Assembly: GCF_003429005.1 (NCBI RefSeq)
Contig: NZ_QVQV01000001.1
Location: forward strand, 613,864-677,863
Direction: 5' to 3'
Length of the DNA: 64,000 nt
Source of the DNA: Paraburkholderia sp. DHOC27
GTDB lineage: Bacteria > Pseudomonadota > Gammaproteobacteria > Burkholderiales > Burkholderiaceae
Part shown: positions 1 to 9,090 of the stretch, piece by piece
Layout of the letters: the number at the start of each line of letters is the position of its first letter
Position numbering within the stretch: position 1 is the first letter of the stretch
Position numbers and translations under genes: made by a program
The notes under the pieces: model-generated
What the model was told of the DNA's origin: nothing
The model's input: only the letters and a program-made list of their open reading frames with translations
Database searches by the model: none

Positions 1-771
1 GGCGTAGCGCGACTGGATCTCGAAGGCCACCTCATTGGCGCCGCCATGTTTCGGACCGCGCAGCGCGCCGATCGCGCCGGTGAGCGCCGAGTACATGTCC
101 GAGCCCGTGCCGGCGATTACGCGGCCGGTGAAGGTCGACGCGTTGAATTCGTGCTCGGCGTACAGGTTCAGCGACGTGTGCATCGCCTCGACCCACGACT
201 TCGACGGCTCGACGCCGTGCAGCAGATGCAGGAAGTGGCCGCCGATCGAATCGTCGTCGGTCTCCACCTCGATGCGCTTGCCGTTGTGCGAGTAGTGGTA
301 CCAGTAGAGCAGCATCGAGCCGAGCGAGGCCATCAGCCGGTCGGCGATGTCGCGCGCGCCGGGCAGGTTGTGGTCGTCCTTCTCAGGCAGCACGGTGCCG
401 AGCACGGAGACGCCGGTGCGCATCACGTCCATCGGATGGGCGGCGGCCGGAATCCATTCCAGCGCGGCTTTCACGTTGGCCGGCAGGCCGCGCAGCGCCT
501 TCACCTTGGCCTTGTAGGCGGTCAGCTCGGCCTGGGTGGGCAGCTTCTCGTGTACCAGCAAATAGGCGATTTCCTCGAATTCGCAGCCGCTGGCGATATC
601 GAGAATGTCGTAGCCGCGGTAGTGCAGGTCGTTGCCCGTCTTGCCCACCGTGCACAGTGCGGTGTTGCCCGCGGTCACGCCCGAAAGCGCGACGGATTTT
701 TTCGGCTTGAATGCGCCAGGTGCTGCGCCTTCGGCCGGTGCCGCTGCTGCTGCTTGCGTCTTCTCGCTCAT
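1..771 (-). CDS. prpC: 2-methylcitrate synthase PrpC, 3' end cut by window edge
   Basis: Condenses propionyl-CoA with oxaloacetate in the cytoplasmic 2-methylcitrate cycle. The frame is open from an ATG at 771 to base 1, giving 257 visible residues; a whole PrpC is about 380-390, so the C-terminal third lies outside. It begins MSEKTQAAAAAPAEG, followed by the citrate-synthase fold, with the family signature LRGPKHGGANEVAFEIQ at the visible end. It starts 25 bases after the prpB stop on the same strand, so the two are probably co-transcribed. The PrpC rather than GltA assignment rests on the prpB neighbour and the KHGGANE wording. A separate gltA lies at 9091. Confidence 0.93.
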   Translation of the reverse strand, partial: MSEKTQAAAAAPAEGAAPGAFKPKKSVALSGVTAGNTALCTVGKTGNDLHYRGYDILDIASGCEFEEIAYLLVHEKLPTQAELTAYKAKVKALRGLPANVKAALEWIPAAAHPMDVMRTGVSVLGTVLPEKDDHNLPGARDIADRLMASLGSMLLYWYHYSHNGKRIEVETDDDSIGGHFLHLLHGVEPSKSWVEAMHTSLNLYAEHEFNASTFTGRVIAGTGSDMYSALTGAIGALRGPKHGGANEVAFEIQSRYA

Positions 772-796
772 CTCCCGCACTCTCCTGGTTGCCCGC

Positions 797-1699
797 TCAT
801 TTCTTCTGGTTGAACAGCGTGTCGAGTTTCTGTTCGTAAGCGTAGTAGCCGATGCTTTCGTACAGTTCCGCGCGCGTTTGCATGGTGTCGACCACTGCCT
901 GCTGCGTGCCGTCGCGGCGAATCGCGCCGTACACGTTCTCCGCGGCCTTGTTCATGGCGCGGAAGGCGGACAGCGGATACAGCACCAGCGAGACATCCGC
1001 GCCGCGCAGTTCATCCAACGTAAAGAGGGGCGTGGCGCCGAATTCGGTGATGTTGGCAAGGATCGGCACCTTCACGGCCTGCGCGAACTGCCGGTACATG
1101 CCGAGTTCGGTCATCGCCTCGGGGAAGATCATGTCGGCGCCGGCTTCGACACAGGCGGCGGCGCGATCCATCGCGGCTTGCAGACCGTCCACGGCGAGCG
1201 CGTCGGTGCGGGCCATGATGACGAAATTCGGATCGGTGCGGGCGTCGACGGCTGCCTTGATGCGATCGACCATCTCGTCCAGCGAGACGATGGCCTTGCC
1301 GGGCCGGTGGCCACAACGTTTCGCGCCCACCTGATCTTCGATATGCATCGCACCGGCGCCGGCCTTGATGAGCGACTTGACCGTGCGGGCGATGTTGAAC
1401 GCCGACGGGCCAAAACCCGTATCCACGTCCACCAGCACGGGCAGATCGCACACGTCCGTGATACGGCGCACGTCGATCAACACGTCGTCCAGCGTGGAAA
1501 TGCCCAGATCAGGCAAACCGAGCGAGCCGGCAGACACGCCGCCACCGGAAACGTAAATGGCCTTGAAGCCCGCGTGTTTCGCGAGCAGCGCGTGATTGGC
1601 GTTGATGGCGCCTACCACCTGCAACGGTTTCTCCGCAGCCACCGCGGCGCGGAAAGCGGCGCCCGGTGTGAGATTCGAGGTGTTCACAGGCGTGCTCAT
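797..1699 (-). CDS. prpB: 2-methylisocitrate lyase PrpB
   Basis: Cleaves 2-methylisocitrate to pyruvate and succinate, the last step of propionate catabolism through the methylcitrate cycle. The 300-residue protein is normal length for PrpB. It carries the isocitrate-lyase-superfamily signature KRCGH, which holds the catalytic Cys, plus the metal/phosphoenolpyruvate-pocket segments VDVDTGFG and MARTDA. Its start overlaps the stop of the upstream lyase gene (shared ATGA at 1696-1699), and prpC follows 25 bases later. This indicates an operon lyase-prpB-prpC. No prpR-type regulator is visible inside the window. Confidence 0.95.
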   Translation of the reverse strand: MSTPVNTSNLTPGAAFRAAVAAEKPLQVVGAINANHALLAKHAGFKAIYVSGGGVSAGSLGLPDLGISTLDDVLIDVRRITDVCDLPVLVDVDTGFGPSAFNIARTVKSLIKAGAGAMHIEDQVGAKRCGHRPGKAIVSLDEMVDRIKAAVDARTDPNFVIMARTDALAVDGLQAAMDRAAACVEAGADMIFPEAMTELGMYRQFAQAVKVPILANITEFGATPLFTLDELRGADVSLVLYPLSAFRAMNKAAENVYGAIRRDGTQQAVVDTMQTRAELYESIGYYAYEQKLDTLFNQKK

Positions 1700-2730
1700 C
1701 GTGCGGCCTCCTTCGGCGAACCGGTGCTGTCAGTGACGTTTTCTGTCGTGAAGAGCGGGGCAGCTTCAGCGGGCACCTGGCGCCCGGTGGAGCGGGCGCG
1801 GCGCAGCACCGACCAGTAGTAGCGGTAGCTGGCGCGGTCATGCAGCGTGTCGTGGTGACGCGTCGGGCCCCAGTGGGCGGACTGCGCGGCTAGCAGGATT
1901 TCGGCGGCCGTGGTGATCTCTTCATCGCGCGGCGCGAAGGCCGCGACGATGACCGGCACCTGCGCCGGATGGATGCTCCACATCCGCGTGTAGCCGAATT
2001 CATTGCGCGCGCGGGTGGCGTCGTTGGCCACTACGCTCATGTCGCGCACTTCCGTGCTGACGTTATGCGACGGCACCTTGCCGTACGCATGGCACGCCGC
2101 GGAGATTTCGAGCTTGGCGCGCCGCACCAGCGGATGATCGAACTGGCCGGGCGAGCGCATCGCGCTGTCGGGAATGGCGCCGTCGTGCGCAGAGACGAAG
2201 TCCATCAGGCCGAAGCTCAACGCTTCGACGCCCGGTAGGGCCGCCAGGTCGAAGGCGCGCGTCAGCGCGCCGTGTGTCTCGACCAGCAGTTGCACAGGGA
2301 TGGCTTGCGCAATGTTCATTTCACGCCGCGTCGCTTCGATGAACGCGCACATTTCGGCGGCATCGGGCACGCTGCGGATTTTGGGCAGGGTAATGAACGC
2401 GGGCGCGCGCTTCGCGGCGCGCAAGATCAACCGCACATCGTCGCGCCAATGCGCGTGATGGAAATCGTGAATCCGTACGCCGACGCGGCCAAAGCGGTCA
2501 TGCTCGCTGCCTAGCAGCGACGCCACCAGCTCGGCATGCCCGGCTTCACGGCCCACCTGGGCGCCGTCTTCGCAGTCGAGCGTGATGTCGAACACCGGCC
2601 CCAGTTCCTGCTGCAAAGCGAGCGATTTCAGCATCAGCTTCTCGCTGCCGGCGTAGTGGTCGCAGGCAGGCAGTACGGTGGGCGGCGCTTCGCCGTCAAA
2701 CAGCACTTCGGCGGGTGTCAGGGCGCGCAT
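1696..2730 (-). CDS. HpcH/HpaI aldolase / CitE-like C-C lyase
   Basis: A TIM-barrel lyase of the HpcH/HpaI-citrate lyase beta family. Members cleave or form acyl-CoA or keto-acid C-C bonds such as citramalyl-, malyl- or citryl-CoA. Visible signatures are [14 protein letters not shown] (metal site), an LLVETHGAL strand (second metal ligand Glu), and SFGLMDF. I chose the ATG at 2730 (344 residues, starting [11 protein letters not shown]). The next upstream in-frame ATG (2814) lies inside the mdh terminator stem and would add a non-homologous leader. It overlaps prpB by ATGA, so a role tied to propionate or C5-acid metabolism is inferred. The exact substrate is unknown. Confidence 0.85.
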   Translation of the reverse strand: MRALTPAEVLFDGEAPPTVLPACDHYAGSEKLMLKSLALQQELGPVFDITLDCEDGAQVGREAGHAELVASLLGSEHDRFGRVGVRIHDFHHAHWRDDVRLILRAAKRAPAFITLPKIRSVPDAAEMCAFIEATRREMNIAQAIPVQLLVETHGALTRAFDLAALPGVEALSFGLMDFVSAHDGAIPDSAMRSPGQFDHPLVRRAKLEISAACHAYGKVPSHNVSTEVRDMSVVANDATRARNEFGYTRMWSIHPAQVPVIVAAFAPRDEEITTAAEILLAAQSAHWGPTRHHDTLHDRASYRYYWSVLRRARSTGRQVPAEAAPLFTTENVTDSTGSPKEAAR

Positions 2731-2788
2731 CTTCGGCGTCAGGGGCGTGGATTCTCGTTGAAAAACTGAAAGGACCAACTGGGATGTA

Positions 2789-2829
2789 AAAAACCGGAAC
2801 CCGTCGGCGTGCAACGGAGTCCCGGTTTG
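2789..2829 (-). terminator. Intrinsic terminator downstream of mdh
   Basis: On the minus strand AAACCGG pairs with CCGGTTT around an interrupted second stem (GACTCCG against CGGGTT), directly followed by a run of T (CCGGTTTTTTAC). It lies 15 bases after the mdh stop. It separates mdh transcription from the lyase-prpBC operon and argues for the later start of the lyase gene. Confidence 0.75.
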
Positions 2830-2843
2830 TCTGCATCAGGCGC

Positions 2844-3827
2844 TTAGCCGAGCAGGTGTTGCACGCCTTCGCGCTCTTCGAGCAACTCGTTCAGCGTGCC
2901 GTCCATCTTCTCGCGCGAGAACGCGTCGATTTCGAGGCCTTCCACACGCTTGTACTCGCCGTTTTCACACGTGACCGGCACGCCGTAGATGATGTCTTCC
3001 GGGATGCCATACGAGCCGTCCGACGGAATGCCCATGGTGACCCACTTGCCGTTGGTGCCGAGCACCCAGTCGCGCACGTGGTCGATGGCTGCATTCGCTG
3101 CCGAAGCTGCCGACGACAGGCCGCGCGCTTCGATGATCGCTGCGCCGCGCTTGCCGACAGTCGGGATGAACGTGTTGCGGTTCCATTCGTCGTCGTTGAT
3201 CAGCTTGGTCAGCGACTGGCCGTCAACCGTAGCAACGCGGAAATCCGGGTACATGGTCGGCGAGTGGTTGCCCCACACGGCCAGCTTTTCGATCGAAGCG
3301 ACCGGCTTGCCCGACTTGGCAGCCAGTTGCGACAGCGCGCGGTTGTGGTCGAGGCGCAGCATGGCGGTGAAGTTCTTCTTCGGCAGATCCGGCGCCGACT
3401 TCATGGCGATGTAAGCGTTCGTGTTGGCCGGGTTGCCGACCACCAGCACCTTCACGTCGCGGCTGGCGACTTCGTTCAGCGCCTTGCCTTGCACCGTGAA
3501 GATCTCGGCGTTGGCCGACAGCAGGTCCTTACGTTCCATGCCTTTCGAACGCGGGCGCGCACCGACTAGCAGGGCGATGTCAGCGTCCTTGAAGGCGACC
3601 TTGGGGTCGTCCGTGATCACGACGCCCGACAGCAGCGGGAACGCGCAATCATCCAGTTCCATCACGACGCCTTTGACTGCGGCTTGCGCTTGCGGCAGAT
3701 CCAGCAGTTGCAGGACGACGGGCTGGTCCTTGCCAAGCAGATCGCCATTGGCAATGCGGAACAGCAGGGAGTAAGCGATTTGACCTGCGGCGCCGGTGAC
3801 GGCAACGCGCTTTGCGGGCTTAGCCAT
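2844..3827 (-). CDS. mdh: Malate dehydrogenase
   Basis: Interconverts malate and oxaloacetate with NAD in the TCA cycle. The 327-residue protein has the N-terminal nucleotide-binding loop [15 protein letters not shown], the substrate-binding loop [15 protein letters not shown] with its arginines, and the catalytic His in [11 protein letters not shown]. This is the longer, cytosolic-like MDH type common in Burkholderiales. It is transcribed away from the GntR regulator at 4351, and the operator-like palindrome at 4276 lies in the shared upstream region. It ends at its own terminator. An SD-like GGAG precedes the ATG. Confidence 0.96.
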
Positions 3828-4350
3828 TGAGAATTCTCCAGGACGATGCGTTAGACGCTAGGGAAAACGCCATTCTATATGCGCGTTAGGCGAAGCGTTG
3901 TGAAACACGGCGCAATTCACCCGTCACGCTGATATGCGGCCCTCAGGGGCGGAAACCGCAGCTGAGGCCGCGCAATGCGTTGCGGCGAAGAGGCCATGCC
4001 GGAAACCTGTGCAGCGGAGCGAGGCACGCAAGACACACGCAGCGCCGGCTGCCACTGCATGGTGCCGGCTCCTGCAATGGCGTGTTTCCGAAGCGTCTGA
4101 CGGGACAAAGACCGGCGAATCGAAAGCGGGACCGCATGAGAGAACAGCATGATGCAGAGTGGCGCCCGGCGGTTGGCGGCGTTCCGGACAGCACCGGAAA
4201 AGCCCGCGCGATTGCCCGCAAACCCTTGCTCGCCAAGGAGTGTAGGAGTCGGCAAACACAAAGTCAACACTATCTTATGTCTTATATAAGACATATCTAT
4301 TGCCGGGAAAGCGCTAGACGGCGGCGGCGCCTTTATGATGAAATGCGCGG
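3828..4350. other. Divergent intergenic region between mdh and gntR
   Basis: About 520 bases without a convincing gene. Open frames here show no family resemblance and appear to be high-GC artefacts. The stretch next to mdh has an AT-rich CATATAGAAT box on the minus strand that could be a -10 region. The stretch next to gntR carries the perfect palindrome described separately. The middle portion (about 3930-4250) shows nothing I can interpret. Confidence 0.6.
4276..4295. promoter_or_regulatory. Perfect 20-bp palindrome, probable GntR operator
   Basis: TATGTCTTATATAAGACATA is a perfect 20-base dyad in an otherwise GC-rich region. Its centre lies about 65 bases before the gntR ATG and about 460 bases before mdh. 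AT-rich dyads of this size next to a GntR/HutC gene are typical binding sites for that family. Autoregulation, and possibly control of mdh or sdh, is inferred. Confidence 0.75.
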
Positions 4351-5154
4351 ATGACTTCGAACCCGGCGAGTACCGTGAATCCGCTCGGCCCTGCGGGACC
4401 CGGCGAAGGCGTGCCTGCGGCTGCGCCTGCCGCCACGTCACCCACTTTCAGCCCGTTGTATCAGCAGATCAAAGGGTTGATTACGCAGAGTCTGGAGTCA
4501 GGGGAATGGAAGCCTGGTGAAATCATTCCGAGCGAGGTCGAACTCGCCGCGCGTTTCAAGGTAAGCCAGGGCACGGTCCGTAAAGCGATCGACGAACTGG
4601 CCGCGGATAACCTGCTGGTCAGGCGTCAGGGCAAGGGTACTTTTGTTGCAACGCACAACGAAGATCGCGCCCAGTTTCGCTTCCTGAGGTTACTGGCCGA
4701 TGACGGCGCCGAGCATCCCCACGTCAGTCACCTGCTCGAATGCCGGCGGCTGCGCGCCACGGCGGACATCGCAAGGCAACTCGAACTCAAGGCCGCCGAC
4801 CCGGTGGTACTGATCAAACGTCTGCTGCAGTTCGACGGCGAGACCACCGTGCTCGACGAGATCTGGCTGCCCGGTGTGATGTTTCGCGGCCTCACGCTGG
4901 AGCGGCTTTCGGAGTACAAAGGACCGCTCTACGCGATGTTCGAAACCGAGTTCGGCACCCGCATGATCAGGGCTTCCGAGAAGATTCGCGCGGTCGCGGC
5001 GGATCCCTCGGTGGCCGACGCGCTGCAGGTGCCGCCAGGATTTCCATTGCTATCGGTGGAGCGCGTGTCCTATACCTATGGAGACCGTCCGGTCGAAGTA
5101 CGGCGCGGATGGTATGTCACAACCGGGTATTACTATCAGAACGACCTCAGCTGA
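4351..5154 (+). CDS. GntR-family regulator, HutC/UTRA subfamily
   Basis: A 267-residue transcription factor. After about 30 low-complexity Pro/Ala residues comes a winged helix (about 33-100: PLYQQIKGLI, IIPSEVELAARF, SQGTVRKAIDELA, RRQGKGTFV). This is followed by a UTRA effector-binding domain ending with VERVSYTYGDRPVEVRRGWY. HutC-type members sense small carboxylates, amino acids or sugars. It stands between divergent mdh and the sdh operon, so a TCA-cycle intermediate is a reasonable ligand guess, but nothing in the sequence identifies it. The start at 4351 is the first ATG; a later start would not disturb the HTH. Confidence 0.9.
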   Translation: MTSNPASTVNPLGPAGPGEGVPAAAPAATSPTFSPLYQQIKGLITQSLESGEWKPGEIIPSEVELAARFKVSQGTVRKAIDELAADNLLVRRQGKGTFVATHNEDRAQFRFLRLLADDGAEHPHVSHLLECRRLRATADIARQLELKAADPVVLIKRLLQFDGETTVLDEIWLPGVMFRGLTLERLSEYKGPLYAMFETEFGTRMIRASEKIRAVAADPSVADALQVPPGFPLLSVERVSYTYGDRPVEVRRGWYVTTGYYYQNDLS

Positions 5155-5312
5155 GCCGAGGTACAGGCGAGCGCGAAGGTTGGCCGGTTCGATGCGCCCA
5201 GGTGGGCATTAGCGTTATCTTTGAGGTCCCGCGCCTTGCGCGTGGACCCACCTGAAGACGCCTTTGTCACGCATGCAGCAAGGGGCCCGTGGGGTTTTTC
5301 GCTGCAGCGCGA

Positions 5313-5356
5313 TATAAAAAGGCGCTAAAATTGCGGATTAGTGTTACTACATAGTA
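5313..5356 (+). promoter_or_regulatory. sdhC upstream promoter region with short dyad
   Basis: The 210-base gap after gntR contains AT-rich boxes (TATAAA at 5313, TAAAAT near 5325) usable as -10 elements. A dyad TACTA-CA-TAGTA lies at 5345-5356, ten bases before the sdhC start. No close copy of the 4276 palindrome is present here. Confidence 0.4.
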
Positions 5357-5366
5357 GGGGTCTAGC

Positions 5367-5783
5367 ATGGCTGAAGCCGTAAAAAAACCGAGGCCGGAAT
5401 TCCGGAACATCGGTATCGGGCAAATAACGATGGCATATCGCCTACCGCTCGCGGGGCGCGTCTCCATCCTGCATCGCGTCAGCGGGTTGTTGCTGTTTAT
5501 TTTTCTTCCGTTCCTGCTGTACCTCTTCGATCAAAGCCTTACTTCAGAGCTGAGCTTTGACGTCTTCAAGGGCTTCCTCTCCAACATCATCGTCAAGCTC
5601 ATCACGCTGGTTCTCGCGTGGGCCTTCCTGTTTCACTTCTGCGCTGGCGTGCGGCACCTGTTCATGGACACGAGCCATAGCCTCACGACCAAAGAGAAGG
5701 GCAAGCAAACTTCCATTATCGTGCTGGTCGTCTCGTCCGTTCTGACGATTGCATTCGCGCTCAAACTCTTCGGAGCATTCTAA
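5367..5783 (+). CDS. sdhC: Succinate dehydrogenase cytochrome b556 subunit
   Basis: Membrane anchor of complex II that helps bind heme b and ubiquinone in the inner membrane. The 138-residue protein has three hydrophobic helices (about 40-60, 75-95, 110-130). It carries the SdhC signature RPLSP-like RLPLAGRVSILHRVSG and the heme-ligand segment HFCAGVRHLFMDTSH. It is first in sdhCDAB, with sdhD starting four bases after its stop. The ATG follows a long AT-rich leader. Confidence 0.93.
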   Translation: MAEAVKKPRPEFRNIGIGQITMAYRLPLAGRVSILHRVSGLLLFIFLPFLLYLFDQSLTSELSFDVFKGFLSNIIVKLITLVLAWAFLFHFCAGVRHLFMDTSHSLTTKEKGKQTSIIVLVVSSVLTIAFALKLFGAF

Positions 5784-5787
5784 AAAA

Positions 5788-6156
5788 ATGGCTGCTAACA
5801 ACCGGATCGGCCCGAAGCGTCTCGTCGTCGGCGCGCACTACGGCCTGCGCGACTGGCTCGCACAACGCATTACCGCCACCATCATGGCGATCTACACGAT
5901 CATCCTGCTCGTGTGGTTCTTCGGTGCGCATGATTTCTCGTACGACGGCTGGGCGTCGATCTTCGCGACGCAGTGGATGAAGCTCGCCACCTTCGTGACG
6001 CTCTTGTCCCTGTTCTACCACGCGTGGGTAGGTGTGCGCGACATCTGGATGGACTACATCAAGCCCGTCGGTGTGCGTCTCCTCCTTCAGGCCCTGACGA
6101 TCGTCTGGCTGCTGGCGTGTGCCGGCTACGCTGCGCAGATTCTCTGGAGAGTATAA
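5788..6156 (+). CDS. sdhD: Succinate dehydrogenase hydrophobic anchor subunit
   Basis: Second membrane anchor of complex II. The 122-residue protein has three transmembrane helices and the conserved segment [20 protein letters not shown], which carries the heme-ligand His and the quinone-site Asp. I start at the ATG at 5788 ([13 protein letters not shown]), just after the sdhC stop; an upstream in-frame ATG lies inside sdhC. sdhA begins four bases after this gene. Confidence 0.93.
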   Translation: MAANNRIGPKRLVVGAHYGLRDWLAQRITATIMAIYTIILLVWFFGAHDFSYDGWASIFATQWMKLATFVTLLSLFYHAWVGVRDIWMDYIKPVGVRLLLQALTIVWLLACAGYAAQILWRV

Positions 6157-6160
6157 AAGA

Positions 6161-7936
6161 ATGGCTGCAATCAAGAATTCTCTGCCGCGTCGCAAGTTTG
6201 ACGTGGTTATCGTCGGCGCTGGCGGCTCGGGGATGCGCGCTTCGCTGCAACTCGCGCGTGCGGGTCTGTCGGTGTGCGTGCTGTCCAAGGTGTTCCCCAC
6301 GCGCTCGCACACGGTCGCGGCGCAAGGCGGCATCGGCGCATCGCTCGGCAACATGAGCGAAGACAACTGGCATTACCACTTCTACGACACGATCAAGGGT
6401 TCCGACTGGCTCGGCGACCAGGATGCGATCGAGTTCATGTGCCGCGAAGCACCGAACGCTGTCTACGAACTCGAACACATGGGCATGCCGTTCGACCGTA
6501 ACGCAGACGGCACCATCTACCAGCGTCCGTTCGGCGGCCACACGGCCAACTACGGCGAGAAGCCGGTGCAACGCGCCTGCGCGGCGGCTGACCGTACCGG
6601 TCACGCGCTGCTGCACACGCTGTATCAGCAGAACGTCGCAGCACGCACGCAGTTCTTCGTCGAATGGATGGCGCTGGATCTGATCCGCGACGCCGACGGC
6701 GACGTGCTGGGCGTGACCGCGCTGGAAATGGAAACCGGCGACGTCTACATCCTCGAAGGCAAGACCACGCTGTTCGCCACGGGCGGCGCGGGCCGCATCT
6801 TCGCGGCGTCCACCAACGCGTTCATCAACACCGGTGACGGCCTGGGTATGGCTGCGCGTTCGGGCATCGCGCTGCAAGACATGGAATTCTGGCAATTCCA
6901 CCCCACCGGCGTGGCCGGCGCGGGCGTGCTGATTACCGAAGGCGTGCGTGGTGAAGGCGGCATTCTGCGTAATTCGAACGGCGAGCGTTTCATGGAACGC
7001 TACGCACCGACGCTGAAGGATCTGGCGCCGCGCGACTTCGTTTCGCGTTCGATGGACCAGGAAATCAAGGAAGGCCGCGGCGTGGGTCCGAACAAGGATC
7101 ACGTGCTGCTCGACCTGTCGCACATCGGCGCCGAGACGATCATGAAGCGTCTGCCGTCCATCCGCGAAATCGCGCTGAAGTTCGCCAACGTCGATTGCAT
7201 TAAAGAGCCGATCCCGGTTGTGCCGACCATCCACTATCAGATGGGTGGTATCCCGACGAACATCCACGGCCAGGTCGTGGGCACGTCGCGCGGTCACGAA
7301 GAGCCGGTCAACGGTTTCTACGCCGTGGGCGAATGCTCGTGCGTGTCGGTACACGGTGCCAACCGCCTCGGCACGAACTCGCTGCTCGACCTGGTGGTGT
7401 TCGGCCGCGCGGCCGGCAACCACATCGTCAAGCACGTGAAGGAAATCAAGGAGCACAAGCCGCTGCCGGCCGATGCCGCTGACTTCGCGCTGGCGCGTCT
7501 CGACAAGCTTGACAAGTCCTCGTCCGGCGAATACACGCAGAACGTGGCGAACGACATCCGCGCCACCATGCAGGCGCATGCTGGCGTGTTCCGTACGTCG
7601 GAACTGCTGGCCAAGGGCGTGGAACGTATCCGCGAAGTGGCCGAGCGTGTGGACAACATCCACCTGAAGGACAAGTCGAAGGTCTTCAACACGGCACGTG
7701 TGGAAGCGCTGGAACTGGCCAACCTGATCGAAGTGGCACGCGCCACGATGGTGTCAGCCGAAGCGCGCAAGGAAAGCCGTGGTGCGCACGCACAGAACGA
7801 CTTCGAACATCGCGACGACGAAAACTGGCTGCGCCATACGCTGTGGTTCAGCGAAGGCGACCGCCTCGACTACAAGCCGGTTCACATGCAACCGCTGACC
7901 GTCGAATCGGTGCCGCCGAAAGCGCGTACCTTCTAA
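6161..7936 (+). CDS. sdhA: Succinate dehydrogenase flavoprotein subunit
   Basis: Catalytic FAD subunit oxidising succinate to fumarate. The 591-residue protein opens with the dinucleotide-binding motif [14 protein letters not shown]. It has [17 protein letters not shown], whose His carries covalent FAD, and the active-site segments [21 protein letters not shown] and [24 protein letters not shown]. The start at 6161 ([13 protein letters not shown]) fits the family; an earlier in-frame ATG overlaps sdhD. It is followed by sdhB after 24 bases. Confidence 0.97.
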   Translation: MAAIKNSLPRRKFDVVIVGAGGSGMRASLQLARAGLSVCVLSKVFPTRSHTVAAQGGIGASLGNMSEDNWHYHFYDTIKGSDWLGDQDAIEFMCREAPNAVYELEHMGMPFDRNADGTIYQRPFGGHTANYGEKPVQRACAAADRTGHALLHTLYQQNVAARTQFFVEWMALDLIRDADGDVLGVTALEMETGDVYILEGKTTLFATGGAGRIFAASTNAFINTGDGLGMAARSGIALQDMEFWQFHPTGVAGAGVLITEGVRGEGGILRNSNGERFMERYAPTLKDLAPRDFVSRSMDQEIKEGRGVGPNKDHVLLDLSHIGAETIMKRLPSIREIALKFANVDCIKEPIPVVPTIHYQMGGIPTNIHGQVVGTSRGHEEPVNGFYAVGECSCVSVHGANRLGTNSLLDLVVFGRAAGNHIVKHVKEIKEHKPLPADAADFALARLDKLDKSSSGEYTQNVANDIRATMQAHAGVFRTSELLAKGVERIREVAERVDNIHLKDKSKVFNTARVEALELANLIEVARATMVSAEARKESRGAHAQNDFEHRDDENWLRHTLWFSEGDRLDYKPVHMQPLTVESVPPKARTF

Positions 7937-7960
7937 GGCACAAGTCAAAGGAATTCAGAA

Positions 7961-8665
7961 ATGGCCAAGCGTACATTTGAAATCTACCGCTACGATCCGG
8001 ACAAGGACGCAGCACCGCGTATGCAAACGTATGAGATCGAAATCGACTCGCACGAACGCATGCTGCTCGACGCGCTGCTCAAGCTGAAAGCACTGGATGA
8101 AACGCTGTCGTTCCGTCGCTCGTGCCGCGAAGGCGTGTGCGGTTCGGACGCAATGAACATCAATGGCAAGAACGGTCTGGCGTGCCTGACCAACATGAAC
8201 GACCTGCCGCAGAAGATCGTGCTGCGTCCGCTGCCGGGCCTGCCCGTCGTGCGCGACCTGATCTGCGACTTCACGCAGTTCTTCAACCAGTATCACTCGA
8301 TCAAGCCGTACCTGATCAACGATACGCCGCCGCCGGAAAAGGAACGTCTGCAATCGCCGGAAGAACGCGAAGAGCTGGACGGCCTGTACGAGTGCATTCT
8401 GTGCGCAAGCTGCTCCACGTCGTGCCCGAGCTTCTGGTGGAACCCGGACAAGTTCGTCGGTCCGGCGGGCCTGCTGCAAGCCTACCGCTTCATCGCAGAT
8501 AGCCGCGATCAGGCCACGGGCGAACGTCTCGACAACCTGGAAGACCCGTACCGTCTGTTCCGTTGCCATACGATCATGAACTGCGTCGACGTGTGCCCGA
8601 AGGGCCTCAACCCGACGAAGGCGATCGGCAAGATCAAGGAATTGATGGTTCGTCGTGCTGTGTAA
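7961..8665 (+). CDS. sdhB: Succinate dehydrogenase iron-sulfur subunit
   Basis: Electron-transfer subunit of complex II. The 234-residue protein contains the [2Fe-2S] cysteines in [22 protein letters not shown], the [4Fe-4S] motif [16 protein letters not shown], and the [3Fe-4S]/[4Fe-4S] cysteines in [17 protein letters not shown]. Length and motif order are standard. The stop at 8665 is followed by two hairpins and then sdhE. Confidence 0.97.
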   Translation: MAKRTFEIYRYDPDKDAAPRMQTYEIEIDSHERMLLDALLKLKALDETLSFRRSCREGVCGSDAMNINGKNGLACLTNMNDLPQKIVLRPLPGLPVVRDLICDFTQFFNQYHSIKPYLINDTPPPEKERLQSPEEREELDGLYECILCASCSTSCPSFWWNPDKFVGPAGLLQAYRFIADSRDQATGERLDNLEDPYRLFRCHTIMNCVDVCPKGLNPTKAIGKIKELMVRRAV

Positions 8666-8695
8666 TGATCCGGCCCTTTCGTTCATTACCACTTG

Positions 8696-8740
8696 CCGCC
8701 CCCGAGGGGGGCGGTCAGCGCGCCGGGGGCGGCCCGGCGC
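8696..8740. repeat. Two tandem GC hairpins between sdhB and sdhE
   Basis: The first hairpin is CCGCCCCC (8696-8703), loop GAG, GGGGGCGG (8707-8714). The second is GCGCCGGG (8720-8727), five-base loop, CCCGGCGC (8733-8740). Neither is followed by a T-run. The pair resembles dispersed REP-like elements often seen between genes in Burkholderia-type genomes. It may instead modulate sdhB mRNA stability. Confidence 0.6.
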
Positions 8741-8748
8741 ATACTGAC

Positions 8749-9018
8749 ATGGAACAACCGCATCAGTCCGACCCGCTGCGCCGGGCGCGCCTTCGCTGGC
8801 GAGCCCGACGTGGCCTGCTGGAAAACGATCTAATATTTGACCGTTTTTTTGGCAAATACGAGCATGACCTCAGCGACGCCGATGTGGGCGCACTTACGCG
8901 CCTGCTCGAGCTGAGCGATAACGACCTGATGGACTTGCTGCTCGCGCGCAAGGAACCAGAAGGCGACCTTGCAGATCCGGACGTGATCCGGGTGCTGGAC
9001 CTGCTGCGCACCGCTTGA
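8749..9018 (+). CDS. sdhE: FAD assembly factor SdhE
   Basis: Small cytoplasmic factor (SdhE/YgfY/Sdh5 family) that promotes covalent attachment of FAD to SdhA. The 89-residue protein includes the hallmark RGLLENDLIFDRF, matching the conserved RGxxE motif, followed by a short helical bundle. I use the ATG at 8749 (MEQPHQSDPLRRARL); longer frames read back into sdhB. The position between sdhB and gltA fits the role. Confidence 0.93.
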   Translation: MEQPHQSDPLRRARLRWRARRGLLENDLIFDRFFGKYEHDLSDADVGALTRLLELSDNDLMDLLLARKEPEGDLADPDVIRVLDLLRTA

Positions 9019-9090
9019 GCGAAGCCAGTACGTTGTTCCACGCGTGCAATTATCGAAACCCTGTTTACATACTTCGATTGAGGATGTGCC

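Noticed and set aside
6059..7663. A 534-codon minus-strand frame opposite sdhA
   Set aside because: It mirrors sdhA exactly, is rich in His/Arg/Val from reverse-complemented high-GC codons, and shows no family motif or RBS.
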